DNA from: Zeus faber
Taxonomy: Eukaryota > Chordata > Actinopteri > Zeiformes > Zeidae
Direction of reading: 5' to 3'
DNA length: 64,000 nt
Assembly (NCBI GenBank): GCA_960531495.1
Contig: OY482851.1
Coordinates: forward strand, 17,339,321 to 17,403,320
In this document: one piece after another, positions 13,401 through 27,700 of the stretch
How the letters are laid out: every line of letters begins with the position of its first letter
Position numbering within the stretch: the stretch's first letter is position 1
Notes under the pieces: generated by a model
What the model saw: only the letters and a program-made list of their open reading frames with translations
What the model was told of the DNA's origin: nothing
Databases searched by the model: none
Translations under genes and position numbers: made by a program

Positions 13401-16200
13401 GATGGTGGTGATAATGGGATTGATGAGGATGGCCATGGTAAGACGATCCTTGCATAGATATTTAAGCATTTTATACCGTTTCGTTTTTGTATTTCTTATA
13501 ATGTATCGACTGCTACACATAGTCTTGGATGAGCAGCTCTGTTAAATGCCTGTGTTGGCAGCTGGCTGGCAATCCCAGCAGGGCACCCCAGCACAAAGCA
13601 CTAAGTATGAATGAGGTCAGACTAGAGGGTAAAATCAAGATAGTGGGACGCAGAAAGCCGGAGAGCAAATAAGAAACATACAATCCCTTCACGAGGGAGA
13701 AGCCAGCTGAAATAAGCAGCGTGCAATTAGCCAGCGTTAGAGGATGGGGCTCTATACAATTAAACAGTCCATTTCCCATTTCGCCAGGATATAATTGACT
13801 TTCACAGTGATTCTTTTTTTTTTCTTTTTTTTTTTTTCTCGCTATTCAGCGGAATTTGCTTCACGAGAAAAACCACGGAAGCTTTTTTAACGACGGAAAT
13901 CCAGGTGTTGTGACGTGTTTGTCTGCCACGTTATGGCTGCTGTCTGCCCCGCAGACCGGGGAAGGGCAGCGCGGAGGCAGGGGTGTGAGTTCCACGCCGG
14001 GGTCCTCCTTTAGCACGCTTTTCAACTTCCTTTACTTTTGACTCTTTCCAACCGCCCTTAAAGGTTGTTTTCTTTTGTTGTTGTTGTTTTTTTTTTTCTC
14101 CTACAAAGAAAGGACCTAGACCGCACTACCTTCAATTCACACAGTCATCCTGATCATCCCTCCTCGTTCAACTCTGACCCCGAAAACCTGACTTTTTTTT
14201 CCCGGGTGAATTGTTACCCTACCTCCAGCGAGACCTTGGCGATCTATTAATCTAACTTGCCATTTTACTGTCTTCTCTCTCCGGCTCTGTTAAAGGTTGG
14301 CTGCCTCTCCCCTCGCTCTATCTGTCAGTCAGTCTTTGTGTGCAAATCCCACTTCTTTCTCCCACTGACTGAATTATTCAATTTAGATGCCGTTTGTTTC
14401 ACTGTTGGCAAGAGGGACGGTTTGCAATCTCCTCCATTCAAACGACGCCTCTAATCGCCCGGCGCACATGGCGTCAACACGGCGCTAATATTATCTCGCC
14501 CGTGCGACCAGTTTTCCATCTCGCGTTCATTTCCTACCCCTACCTCTAATTTAGCGGCATAGACGTGTGAAGAGGTTTTTTGGGGGTGTTATTTTCTCTA
14601 GGGGCGAACTCTCGGATTCACGCCAAGAAATCTATTTTTTTTCCAGGTGAGCGTCTTGGTAAAAAGGTGCTATGATGCCGCATTAATATCCTGTACGATG
14701 GACTCCGGAGGTCTGCGCCCGCCGCCTGTTTTAAATAGGCTCGGAAACGCAGAGAAATCGCTGTTTGTATTTCCGTAACAGTGCTGGGTCGACAGGGAAT
14801 GCAATGCACTCTGTTGGAAGAAACGCAAAACAGTTTGAGAACTGTAACGCGGATTGAGAAATAGAGTGAGAGAGAGACAGGTGTAGACGGGGAAAAATCA
14901 ACAAGTCAATTTTAATTGTGTGCAAAATGCAGCGTCCACATTAAAGATGATTGCCTAAGGTGCGGAAGTCATCCAGACATTTAAGTCGGGCTTCAAAGAT
15001 AAGTGGGCAGGCCGGGTAAAGGTTGGTAAATTTCACTAATCCACAAAGAAGTACGTTTTTGGCGCTGTGAGGTTATCCTTCGGTCCCTTTTTCTGGCGCC
15101 AAAAAGTACAAGGTTAATGAATGCATCAGATATTTATTTTTGCCGGTCCTTCATCGGGGTCTGATTGTAGTAGACATTTGCCACTTATTTCCACAACAAT
15201 TCCTGTTAATTATTTTTTGTTTTTTTTCATAATATGTTCAATAACAGGTTCACGACCGTATACGCGGATAAATAATTCCCCTTTTCACTTTTGGAATCAG
15301 GCCTTAGATTAAACATTGTTCAAGTCAAATAAAACCTGCTCTCTGGGTGTCGAAGCTATTAACAGTGACCTAATTCACCACCTGCAAAACCATAATAACA
15401 GTAGCTGACACGCTCACCCACCGGTAATGAGCTCTCCCTCTTAGTTCTGACAAACATCCACCCTTTGGGCTCGTCAAGACACAGATGCCTCAGTTTCCGG
15501 CTACTCTCGTAACACCTCTGCTCCAACTGCAAATGGAGGCAATCCGTTGCCCGGGCAACAAACTTCTCTCCTGGCTTCTGTCATGCAAATCCCTCTAAAG
15601 AAAGGGCAAAAGTTAAGAAAGCCAATTCAGCCACTTGGCAGAGCCTTACGATGGAGACCTGGTTTAGTGGCGGTGAGCTGTCGCCAATATAGAAGGAACA
15701 TGTGTAGACAGTTTCAGTAAAATACGCCTCCCAATTTGTGTGGAAAGAAGAAACACAAGGACCATTTCAGTTTTTGACAAATAAAAACAAAAAAACGGCA
15801 TTGTTCTTTCATCTCGAAAATTGCAATGGTTGATGGAAGTAATAACAGTCAAAGCTCTAAATCATACGGAGTAAAAAAAAAAAAAAGAGAATGACTAGTC
15901 TCACAAATTTAATCTAAGAGAACCTCTGTGTACCCGGAGTCCCTCGCAGGGGCATTTTCTCCTCGGTGGCCTTAGAGCACCCTGCCTTCTAATGGAAGGG
16001 GAGCAGAACAGATGGGACACAAATTGCACTTTCATACACCTTAAGGTTCAAGGCAATTTCCCCTCTGCGCCTGTGAAGTTCTCCGATTGCCTCTCCATCC
16101 TTTGAGCCTTTCACTCTTCAAAGGGGTTTGGGTTTGTTCAGTGCCCAAACTCATATACACACTAACACGTACTCTAACACTTAGGCACATGCACGCAGAC

Positions 16201-16262
16201 AAGGGCGCGCGCGCACACACACGGGCACGCCCGCACGCACGCACGCACGCACGCACACACAG
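16201..16262. repeat. (CG)n / (CGCA)n / (CA)n compound repeat
   Basis: Alternating purine-pyrimidine tract that begins with CGCGCGCG and continues as CGCA and CA units, a composition prone to left-handed (Z) DNA. Confidence 0.95.
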
Positions 16263-16599
16263 ACACAATTGAAAAATTTCTTTCCACAGTGGTCAACCTG
16301 TTTTTACTATATTTTTTCCCACATCTCCACTGGGTAGAATGATGTAGTTTACATTGAGACGTAGATACATCAAAAATATCAAAAACATACATTTTTTATT
16401 AAGGAGACCTTTTGTGATTACATTGGCTTAGCAGGCGTGCTTAGTACTCAGTGCTCTGCATTTTTCTAAAGTACCCCTGATCGCACCTTCCATTGTTACT
16501 TTTCTGTTATGTGTTATACAAATTAGTGATTAAATATTTATTTTGAGATTTGGTTTCTTACATGCACTCATTCATTTCTCTTCCGTTACTACAGTATTG

Positions 16600-17130
16600 C
16601 CAGGCAGTAGATGTTAACATGCCTCCGAGCGGCAGGCATTTCAGTTTGCTGTGATGTTTTGGGGCTTTCGGCGGGCTGCTGAACCGCCAGGTGCTGGCGA
16701 AGCGGTTGAGGACATAATGAAAGATTTCCAAGCAGTATTGTTTACTGCTCCATTAACAAACAAACATCAGGGTCCATTTGACTGAATACTGCTGACAGAG
16801 AATACGGTGATCAATCACCATGGCAACCATTCCCATTAATTGATATGGCGCTGGGAGTTTAAGAGACGAGGCCTTCGCAGTGGGTTGTTTTCTCTATTAT
16901 GTGAAGGGATGAAATATGGTGAATTTATTTCTTGTCTGATGAAGAGAGATGCTCTGGTCAGCAAAAAAAACAAACAAAAAAAAACAAAAAAACAGTTACC
17001 CCGAAGTGTTGGGGCTATTAAGCAATTAGTGGATTAAATGTGATGAGCCTGCCGTTGTCATGGTGATGCTGCATGTCAGAATTAAGGGTTATGGTTTTAA
17101 CAGATTCAGGTGGGGATCTGCGGCCCATTT
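16600..17130. promoter_or_regulatory. Enhancer-like non-coding block with two RFX X-box motifs
   Basis: Non-repetitive, non-coding DNA containing ATCACCATGGCAAC (16814-16827) and GTTGTCATGGTGAT (17054-17067), both close to the RFX X-box consensus GTTGCCATGGCAAC, together with TAAT and forkhead-like AACAAACA words. The motifs are seen; enhancer function is inference, and a cross-species alignment was not possible here. Confidence 0.35.
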
Positions 17131-20100
17131 AACTGGATTCTCCAATGGGTTGCTATTGAATGTGATCTATTGTTTTTTTATGAGAACTAAAAAAAAAAAA
17201 AGAATCCATCACCTAAAAAGCAATTTGAGCGGCACAGTGAGCCCTGGTATTTGAACAACAGCGCCTGGTATTTTAACGGTTTTCGTAGTTCACTAAATTC
17301 TTGTCATTTTGCATAATTCCGTTAACAAGCTGCAGTTAGAATTAATTTGACAGATACACTACGCTCTACCAGTAAATTATGCTTTGAATGACAGTACCAA
17401 ATAGTGCTTTAATAATCATCAGATCCTGTTTTAAAGCATATGTTCCCGCAGTCTGTATATCACTCAGTTGTCAACTGTGGTTTTAAGAATGTTCAGTCGT
17501 ATGCATGTTACACGTATAGAATACCATCTGTGTATTTGTACCTCCGGGGGCCAGGGATGACATATCGCAGTGGAACGAGGCTTTCTGAGCTGTAGAACAT
17601 ATTCAGAAAATACAGCATTTCATATCTCATGTAATTAGATTGCCATTTAGTCTGGATATCTGATGTTTTCCCATTCCTTTCCCTTTATGAAACCGTCTGT
17701 GCAAATGGGGCCAGAGTCCAAAAAATGATTTATGACAGATTGACGGAGAGAGAGAGGCCAAGAGGGGTGGGGGTGGGGGGGAGATTAGGTAGAAATCTGG
17801 AGAGATAAAAATGAGACGTCTGTCTATTGCTGAGGGCAGTGAGACAAACCCTGTCTGTATCAAACTGCAGGAAATGTGCTGAGGGCCTTGACAGGCGGCA
17901 TCGGACCATCTTAGGGTAGACAACTTTTTGGAGCCCCCTCCCCTCCACTTCCTTTTTTGTCCCACAGTAAGGACATATTACATGCCCTGTATCGTATTTA
18001 ACTACAACTTGTCACTTGACTCTCGGTAAAGTATTTTCCCTCGCCAAGTTTGCTCTGTGAAAAATGGCACATTTCCAATCAGGTAGAAAGGTACATCCCG
18101 GCCAAAAAAGCCTCCGTGCGGTTGAAGCATGTGCGGAGCGGCCCAGGAGGGGAGGGCTGATCCACTCAGCTGAGCTCATAAAGGGTGGACGCATGATTTA
18201 TCCGCCGCACTTCTCTGCTCTGCTGAGCCGCTGTGTCTTTGCGGCAACAGGAATCATCGGCAGCTGAGAGCACAGAGACGGCATAAAGATATCCGTGCTG
18301 GGAATGTATATTGAAACAGTCAAAGGCTACTGCCTTGGCATTCTCAGAACTGGCCAATGAAGCCGCCGTCACTCAGGGAACGTTTCAATCTATCCCGCTG
18401 TCCGTCCGCGGGGCCGAGTGCGACTTTGTCGTCCGATTGTTTTAAAAGTTGTTTTTTCCGACTGTTTACTGTAAAACTAGTTTTCTGCTGACGACTCCAC
18501 GGCGAAGTCCGGCCGATTCAGCCTATTTATACCGCTTTCGGCTTCCATCTCAGTTTCATTTCTCCCCTCTCAGGTAGGATGGCTGTCAGCCATAATGCCA
18601 GTCGAGCAGAGTGCTAAAGGCCTGCGCGATTACAGCCCCCACCCCCCCACACCCCGCCCCCGCTGCGAGCAATGCAGCGGTGCCGGGGCAGAAAAGGGAG
18701 CGTGGTGAGCTTTTAATACAGTGCACAATAGGGCACCTCAACCCCAGACAGGCACCATATTTACACTGAGCTGAGGCTCTCCCTGAGCCTTATGACAGAG
18801 CAGGCGGAATGGTCGCCCCTCGCCCTGCAGCCGGGGATCCATAATTCATGAGAAGAGGTGGAGGGGGGTGCAAACGGGGCGTGCTTACAAAGGAGGAGGG
18901 GGGACGTTTGAGGAGTGTGTCCTGAGCCCTGTGTGTCTAAGTAATTAAATGGGATTAGGTATGCACTGAACCCATTTTCAGAGAGATTGGCTGGCAATAC
19001 TATTATTATTGGAAAGGATCAGAGGGGCTTATAGGCATTGGGGAGAAAGGTAACTGAAGAGAGAGGTTTGAGGACATTCATTAAAAAAGTAGTCCCCCAA
19101 ATATGGGTGGCGGGCTCCAGACACAATTTTTTATTTTTTTTACGTCTTCTTTCCCCCCTGTGGGGAACGGGAGGCGAAAAAAGACCCGGTCCAGTAGATT
19201 TCGGTGGAGGCGCCGAGACACCACTTCAACTCTATTCCGAGACTCCGCACCTCTGCTCCGCCCAAGAAACAGCCGTTTGTAATTTGTATGACAATGCCAA
19301 AGCGGATGGCACCTGATTTGCAAATGGATGCCCAGAGCAGATCTCATTTGAATAAGCACACATTGGAGTTATCTGGGATCTGGGAGGGAGGGGCCTGTGG
19401 AGGAGGGACGGAGCGATACCTGTTTTCCTCACCAGCTCCACCCCACCTAACACGCTCGCCTAACAACGTGTCTCCGGCTGCACCTGGCCGGTAATCCCAG
19501 CAATGCGCCAAACAACATGTCCTCACACAGTGGTGTCTTGTAACTCTCGCATCTTATTGTCAACCTGAATGGATGGTAAATCCCAGCTATACTGTGCCCA
19601 ACTAGTGGATGTTTTCTTCCTCTTGTTGGAACAACTAAGGCAACTTCTTGTTTGTGCCTTTTTTCCCCTTTACAGAGAACCTTTTGGCGACAGCGACCCT
19701 GGGAGAGATGCAGAAAGCACGTCCCCTGGGGAGAAAAGCTGCCTCGGGCTTCAGAAAGCCTATTTACAACAAGCTGTGCTTGTTACTTTCATCAAAATAG
19801 AGCACTGAGCTTTTCTTCTGCCTTGTTTTTTTGTGCTTTTGGCAGGAGGTTGTTATTGCAAAGCACTGACTCCGTAGTGCTCAGTGATGCGGGGAAAGTC
19901 TGGCTGTCCATGGCCAAGGAGAAGACAAGAAGAAAGTAGGGGAGGTTGGACGGAGGGAGCATAACACCTTTTTTCCCTAACACCCCGGCTTTTCATGGAA
20001 GCCGGTAGAAGTGTCTGTCAGAGGAATACACAATCCTGCCATGTCACTGCATTTTGCCAACCTTTGATCCCTGGCTGTACTCCATCAAGTTCAATTAGGG

Positions 20101-20862
20101 GATCGGTGGACTCTGGCGGGCACGTTTGTCATAATCTATTGGCTATGGCACCTTCTAGATATTGAAGGAGAGGACAGAAAATCAATAGGCTGGATTGGTC
20201 TGCCAGGCCCAGAGGGAAGACTCCTTATGCTAGCTGGCGTGGTTCAGGCTCAACCATGCTCCATCAAGCCTCTCTATTTATTGCTTTTTTTTTTTTTGGC
20301 CATCAAATTGAATTTGATCGAAAGGGTTATAGCGCAAGGGTTTTGTTTTCCAGAGACTCTACAATGCCCTCTAGATAAACATGCAATCACATCCAATGTT
20401 GTTAAGTTATTGTTTTCGCTTTCAATCTTTAAAATATATCTATGTCTTGAGTTACCATTCAGAGGCGCATCTATTCGATGTGTACAGTGTATTTTACATC
20501 ATATTCTCCCGAATTTTACAGCAAAACATGGAAGTGGTGTGAGGGAGTGAAATGCACATGCGATGAAGCCAGGGATCTCTTCATGCAGGAGGTTTCTGGT
20601 CATCTCTTATCAGCGTAGAGCAGCGAAGAGAAAGGAGCTGTGCAAAGAATCAAGGTCAATGACCGCTTGACAACCATTCCATTTTCTCGGTATCATCATT
20701 TCATTACCTGCCCACGTCAATAGCCACTGCTGTTTTCTTTTTGACTCTATTTCCATAGTAACATTGATTCATTGTTTGAAAGGGCCAATCATTCGTGGAC
20801 AATTACCTGTTAATGTTACAATACTACTGGCAGCTTTCCTGCTGTCTATAACCAGTGTGCTG

Positions 20863-20863
20863 T

Positions 20864-20925
<62 letters not shown>

Positions 20926-21150
20926 GCATGTGTGTGTGTGTGTGTGTGCTCTTTGTGTGTACTCTTTGTGTGTGTGTGTGTGTGTGTATGTGTGCTCTTT
21001 GTGTGAGTGTGTGTGTGTGTGAGACCTCTTTGTGTGTGTGTGTGTGTGTGTGTGTGTATGCTCTTTGTGTATGTGTGTGTGTGCTCTTTGTGTGTGTGGG
21101 TGCGCTCTTTGTGTATGTGTGTGTGTGCTTTTTGTGTGTGTGTGTGTGTA
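20863..21150. repeat. Compound (GT)n minisatellite with repeated CTCTTTGTGTG units
   Basis: About 290 bp of GT repeats in which the word CTCTTTGTGTG (or a one-base variant) recurs about seven times at irregular 16-60 bp intervals, so a second-order repeat has grown inside the dinucleotide array. Confidence 0.95.
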
Positions 21151-21593
21151 GGGCCAAATCCAATGTACTTTTCTAGTCGATATTCTCAGTGAAAAAGTAC
21201 ATATTTCTTCCACATGGCAGAGAGTGTTGGACTGACTAGTAAACACCCACAAACCCCTTGTTCTGTCTCACACTTTGAGCTTCTCTGCTTCTTACCTACA
21301 GTCGTCTCCCCCCACAAGTATGAAGTACAAAAGAGGAAAGAAATATCACCCAAAGGAGGTGATCCACCTAAAAATCTATAAAGTGCTCCATCAAAATCGG
21401 CTACTTCACTTTATGAGGACATTAATCTGTTGGTGCGGCGTTCCGCTCTTGAAAGCACCTTGACAGTGGTACGCTCCTTTTCCCGCTGTTTGTCTCGCCG
21501 CTGTGCTTTGTTATACAAAATCTAAACAGTTAATCAAACAATGGTGCGGAAGGAGGACAACAAGAAGGAAGATATTGCCGGAGATATATAAAG

Positions 21594-21634
<41 letters not shown>

Positions 21635-23372
21635 GGGAGGAAGGGAGTTTCTGAGTAACCGTCTTGCATGCCAAAATAAATCCTCCATGGGAAAACAAAA
21701 TATTCAGTGAAATAAAACCCTAGCATCCCCTTCCAAATATGCTGCAACCTTCATCTATTACTCTCGAGTGTCAGATAAGTGTCGGGGGAAGATGGAGGAC
21801 TCGTCCTTGACGTCGCGCTTCCTCCCGCCCAAAAACTATCTGTGGCAACCCCCTCCCACTGCTCCCCACTGGCAGGAGCTTCCTAGCTAACTGGCTGATA
21901 TCCACTCAGATCGGCGTCAAAGGTTAAAGATTGATCCGTCGTGCCGGGTGATCTCACACCGGGTCCGAAGGAACGCATCCTCGCGAAAAATGCCTCGTCA
22001 ACCCCGTGGCCGGCGTGCACATCACGTCCCGTGGCCCGCTGCTGTCGGTCCGATAAGCGCGTCACGGAGATTATTTACGGCGTTGCCGTTACAACGGGGC
22101 TCAGATCTCCTCTCTCACGGCACCGCCGGTGCAACAAGCGCCACCGGGGAACCTGAGCTGGGCCAGTGGCGCTGCCCCCTCTAGTAAATAAATGAAGTGG
22201 GTAAATGAGGGCGGCGAGCCCTTCTCCTGTTAATTATGCCCTTGGCCGCAGCTCTGGGATTCCAGAGCAAACGGGTAGAGCCTGGGTCAGCGACGGCTCC
22301 GGTTCTGCTTAACCCACCCCCATGCTGTCCGCTGGAGGAGCCGCTTGTGGTCTCGTCGAAAAAAAAACAGGAACCCAGCCAGCGCGTCTTTAAAAAAAAC
22401 TGAGCCGGGGAGGTTTTAAATGCTGCCGCTATCATCTGCACTCGAGTCATTTCGTTTAACAACCTGTTTGATTGTTGTGTGGTTTTTTTTTTTTTTTGTT
22501 GTGTGTTTTTATTTATTTATTTATTTATTTTATATTCAGCTGGTAATGAAAGATGAAAGACATGCACATCAAACAAGACGAGCCACGCCGGCCTACACAG
22601 CAGCCTAATAAAAAAGCAAACAAGCAATGAATAAAAGGGAATTTTATAGAGGGGCCGTCTGTCGGGAACAGGGGCGGCTGAGGTGGGGAGAGAGTTGGAA
22701 CCGGGAAGGTAAAGGGGGAATCACATCGCATGACGGCACCGATTATGAATGCAATGTGTTGCTATTTAAATGTGAGACCAGGGACAGGTTGGCTGGGTGT
22801 GGGGCTGGTTTGACAGTTGGTAATGAGTTGCTTTGATGTGGCAGACGGGGGGGGGGGGGTGAGACCCTCTGGGGAGGAGAGGTGAGAGGAGGCCGGACCA
22901 CCAGCTCCGTCACCGCAGCCAGGGAAGAAGGCGGTGGTTTTTCTGGAGCAGCTCGTTGGCCGCCGGGCACGAAACACACCGTCCTCTGTGCCGATCATCT
23001 TGAAATCTATCCTAAAAATAGTTTTATCTTTATGTTCAAATGTTTGATTATACGTCGGACAGCAAAAGGGAAAGAGAAGCTCACAGGGTGGACGGGTGGG
23101 GCCCAGGTGTGGTCCGAAGAGACGGGTCTTCAGTTTGCGACGGGAGATGGGGAGGTGTCTTTCTACTTTCTTCTTCTTCTTTGTTTTTATATGATAGATA
23201 TATGCACGATACACAAATACGAACGAGTGACCCTGAACATAAATTTACAACACATGCATACCCAAAAGTACAGCAGTGACACAAATTAAAAACCACCTCA
23301 ACTGAAAAAAACACACCATACCCACAACAGTCAAAGCAGGAAAATAATTCATGCTCTAGTAATTCTGTTTTG

Positions 23373-23374
<2 letters not shown>
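21151..23374. other. Non-coding block with a CpG-rich core at 21.77-22.15 kb
   Basis: The core has many CpG dinucleotides but no CCAAT/GC-box cluster and no credible exon. The flanks carry an (ATTT)n tract (22509-22531) and a G run (22849-22859). Confidence 0.3.
21596..21630. repeat. (GA)n microsatellite
   Basis: Perfect GA tract of about 33 bases, a polypurine strand. Confidence 0.97.
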
Positions 23375-23425
<51 letters not shown>

Positions 23426-23436
23426 CGTGCGTGCGA
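23375..23436. repeat. (GT)n microsatellite
   Basis: GT tract ending in GTGCGTGC units. Confidence 0.98.
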
Positions 23437-23670
23437 GTTGGTGTGGGTGTGTGCGCGGTGCAGACACATTCTAAGCCTGAGCGTCTTATCAAGGTAGTTC
23501 TATCAAAACCCGGGTTATTTGCTGTCAAGACAAATCTCCCCCTAGTGACTCTAGACAGGTTTTGCAGGTTTCCCTTTTCCACAAAAATCAATCAAACATC
23601 ATCAAGTTCCTACTTGCACACCCAATGTGCTTATGCACACAATGCATAAAAAGATAGAACGCAGTGCAAT

Positions 23671-23676
23671 CACGCA

Positions 23677-23731
<55 letters not shown>

Positions 23732-23803
23732 ACTCCTTTTATGTCCCCCCAACACACACACACACACACACATACACACAAACACACACATACACAGACA
23801 TAC
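23671..23803. repeat. (CGCA)n to (CA)n compound microsatellite
   Basis: CGCA tetranucleotides, then two CA tracts separated by a short C-rich sequence. It lies only about 240 bp from the opposite-phase (GT)n tract at 23375, so the two could form an inverted pair. Confidence 0.97.
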
Positions 23804-24630
23804 AAACAAATCCTTGCTTGGTGGGGTTTTTTTTTCTTGTTTGGCAAATAAGGCACAAATAAGGAGAGGGTTAATTTGACAGAAAAGAAAATGTGATATG
23901 TGTATTCTGAGGGCTGCGTACTTTTTGACATCCTCGAGTGAAGCAGTGCTTTTGAAGCTGACTTTGAAGTCAAGGTATGCTTTTGAAAACCAGGGAACCT
24001 CTGATTGAAAACAAATTGTTTTTTATTTTAACAGTCAATTCGCATGATCTTATATACCGAGGCGCGGGGTGTTGGGGGGAGGGGCTTAACCCAGCCTTCT
24101 TTTATCCCCTGAGAACACCCCCCCTCCCCGCCCCCCACTGTCCGAGTGTCTTTAACTAGGGTGGAGAATTTTGAGGTGATCCGGGTCTCTTTTGTTTTCC
24201 ATCAATCCATCTGGCCAGGGGTTGGATTATTAAAAAGTCAGTTGCTTAGCGAACCCCGTAATCTAGTGGGAAACTGTCCAATGCAGCTTAATTATCATAA
24301 TCAATGATCTGCGCTCTCTAAAACCGTTAGCTGCTCTCTATTCCATGCCTGCGGGACAGACAACAAAGGAATGGCAAACAAACAACACCGGCCCTCGGAG
24401 CCCGACTTCTCCGCTGTGTACGGCAACAACAGAGAATGTTATCAGCGAAATCATGAGCCCATCGTTATGTGGGATGACGAGAAAGGTCGCCGAAGAAAAA
24501 GTCAGCCCTTACTTTTTTTTGGGTGTGCACAACATTACCATATTTACAGTCAACGTCAGGGAGGCAGAGCTGCTTTTCACCCGGAGACCCATGAGCTCAA
24601 TGGATCGTCAAAACAACAACTGTCACAACC

Positions 24631-24631
24631 T

Positions 24632-24679
<48 letters not shown>

Positions 24680-24715
24680 TGTGTGTGTCTGTGTGTGTGT
24701 GCGTGCACGTGTGGG
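24631..24715. repeat. (GT)n microsatellite
   Basis: GT tract with two CT interruptions near its right end. Confidence 0.98.
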
Positions 24716-27700
24716 CCCGTGTGTCACACCTCATTTCATTAGGGTCTTCATGCCGGTTGGAAGGCAAATGACTGGAGGCAAACACTTACACACTACTAGA
24801 GATGGTGCCATTATTTTGTCTTCCACATAGTACTGTTGTCTCAACACGAGGGGGTGACTCTGAATCGGATGTATTGTTGTTTATGCACTAAACAACACAC
24901 TGTTCAAGAATATGAGGAAGTATGTTTCTGTTACTTTTTTTTGCACAATTTATATGCAGGGTTAACAACTTACTGACAATTATTAAGCTCCGACATGATT
25001 ACCTCCCAGATGTACAGTTTACTCCGGGGGGTGAATTCAAAATTAGAATGGATCCTCTAAAGGTTGTTTTTCCCAGGAGGGTGTACCAGGGGGGGGTTCC
25101 TGAAAAGGCCTCTGAGTAGGAGTTCTGCACTTGTATTTTGCCTTCCAGTCATAGTGTTGGCACTTTGCTCTCGGTGCAAGTTGTTTCCATGTTTTATCAC
25201 GGGGTGTGTACGCCACAGCAACCTGCAGCAGGGGCCACCGGGGCCACGGCAGGGAGGGGCTCCAGCTGTGAGCTCAATCTACCCACAGGCTTCTGCTTAA
25301 TAGGCTCCTTCAGCATGAGTCTCACTTCCTGCATGGAACAGCAGGAGAGAGCCTCTAAATCCACCTTCCCGCAGCAACTCTCCTCCCAGGCCAGGGTTTC
25401 CACCCTGTTTGCCCCGATGCCCCCTGTGCGCCGCAGCTGTGACCTCCGTGCACGCTCCGCGCACCCCGCAGTGGGGGGAGATGCAGGGGGGGAGCATCTA
25501 ATTGCACACAGCCTCGCTCACTATCATACAGTTTAACTTTGTATGCACGTAATTTCTTTATTTACCCAAAGCTTAAATCGCTGATTGTAAATGAAGCTCT
25601 GCTCCAAAGATTTACAACGATAAGAGCTGAATCTCTGCACGCTAATGAAAAAAGTTAGTGTCTCATAAAACCCCTGAAATAGGCTCGTTTAAAATGATTG
25701 AAACTTGAATCGTACGAATTTTAAAAACTGACTTGTGAGCTTTGTTGAGTAAAGCGGTTATTTATCGCAGTAGCAATCAGGTAAAACATGTTATTTGCTA
25801 AGAAATTATTTATTTTCAGAAAAAAAGACAAAGTACCTATAAAATACATAAGAGACAAAAAAGCAAACCAAAGTAATTTTGAAAAGTATGGATTTAGGAA
25901 ATGATGGTCGGCATTTTCTTTTCATTTGTGATGCATTTCTGTCTGTGTTATTTAACGATGCTCAATGGCCAAAGAACACTTTTTCCAGCCGTCGCACCTT
26001 TAGACCAGACTTTCCTTTCGATCAATGGCTCTCTAATCCCTACCTCTTAATATTTAAATCCGTGTGGCAAAGTGAAAACCACCTTAGTCTTTCTCCACCG
26101 TGCACCAGAGGCAGGGGGCGGATGTGTCCTTTCGGAGGCGGGGTCCTAACCTGTGGATTTCATGCTTGGTCTGAAAGGGCAAGAAATCAAGAGCGCTCAT
26201 CAAAGCATAACCTTCCTGATATTTCTCGAGGAACGCAGACGTGACCGAAGGGCCTTGTAAATCATTACTAATTAGACATCGGAAGGAAAATGAAATAGGC
26301 AGAGGGATCGATGGCCCCCGAGTGACTGGTCAAAACGACAGCTGATTTGGCCCCGGAGAGCCGTGGAATTCCGGAGGCCGGAGAGAAAGGGCCGTGGATC
26401 TGTTTCCACTTTACAGCCGAGGCCGTCAGGGCTCGTTCCCGTCAAGTTGGACTACCGTGTCCTGAAGGTAGCTCAGTTGTGCATAAATAAAATGAAACAT
26501 TGGGAGAAAAGGGCAACATGGAGTAGGGAACCCTCTAATAGAATCACGCTAAACGGGCGGTGGGGTAAAGGTATATGGCTCCCTGTCTGTCTGGGCTTTT
26601 TCCCCAGAGGTCAGTGGCTCCGCTATCTCGGCCACAGATGTGGGACAGCTGGCTCCCAGCTTATTGATGGCTGGTTTCCATGTCTTTAAGGTCACAGACA
26701 AACCTTTCGCCCAGAGTAAGTGTAAACACACACCACCACAACCATCCTGTCAGAGGGAACGGTGGAACAGACCAAACACACCGCTGTGCTGTTTTGTCTG
26801 CACTGAGAACCCATATACTGTATGTACAAGCTGTGATTTTTACATCGTAATAATAAAGTGTTTATAAAAACTATGGTTGATTTCATATGCAATCAGAACT
26901 TTGTTATTTGTTTATCAGGAAAATCAGTTCGACATTAACGCAGAGTATACGGTCCTACGTCGTGTTCTATATTCTAACCCCGAGTGGTGCCGCTAATGCT
27001 ATTTCCAGGCGCGCAGTTCCTGCCGTGTGCACGTGTCTCTTTTCTGTGCACGTTGCATGAAAAATGGAGTTGTGAATTCGAGCAATGTTTCACCTTGTTA
27101 GACGCTTACAATTATAGCGCAGACCCCCGAGGCAAACCTAATCTGAAAGCGAAGGGAAATCTCCTATCATATCAAGTGAAATTACTGTGAGCTTTTCTCA
27201 CAGCCTATTCCGATAAGATATAGATCAGCTGAATAGATTGGCTTTTCCGCTATCGGCGGGGAGATCTTGGAAGGCATTGGGTAGATAATTTGCTAATGTT
27301 TTCTGTGACCTCCCCAGATTTAAATTACGTCTTTGGCTACATGTCAACTCAATCCCCCTGTTTACTAGTGAGTAAGCACTCAAAAATCCATTAATATTCA
27401 CTCCAACCCTAATGTCGTTCACATATTTCTTTGCAGCATTTAGAGACTCGCGCTGCCCCCGTCTCCATCGAGCTCGAAGCGTTCGGATGGAGCCAGCTGA
27501 GTGCTTTATGCGTCTCCCGGGTGTTTTGCGAGGGAAAATAACAAAGTGACAAATAAAAAACGACTATAGGAAGAAAGGAAACGCACTAAAAGGGAAATAA
27601 CGCAAACTGAGAAACGCAACCTCCATCCTCAGGTGTGTTTTGAATATTATGGGCAAACCAGTCACAGAGATGCATTCCAAAGAACGACGAGGAAAAATAG

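Larger units (their letters stand above)
13401..20862. other. Gene desert segment
   Basis: Apart from the 16201 repeat and the X-box block, no feature is supported. Homopolymer runs occur at 13807-13837, 14086-14097 and 15872-15885. Local CpG-rich patches at 18360-18540 and 19130-19260 have no associated open frame of interest. Confidence 0.35.

Noticed and set aside
20863..21150. CRISPR-like array of spaced repeats
   Set aside because: The CTCTTTGTGTG units are embedded in GT repeats with irregular spacing and no unique spacers, and the genome is eukaryotic.
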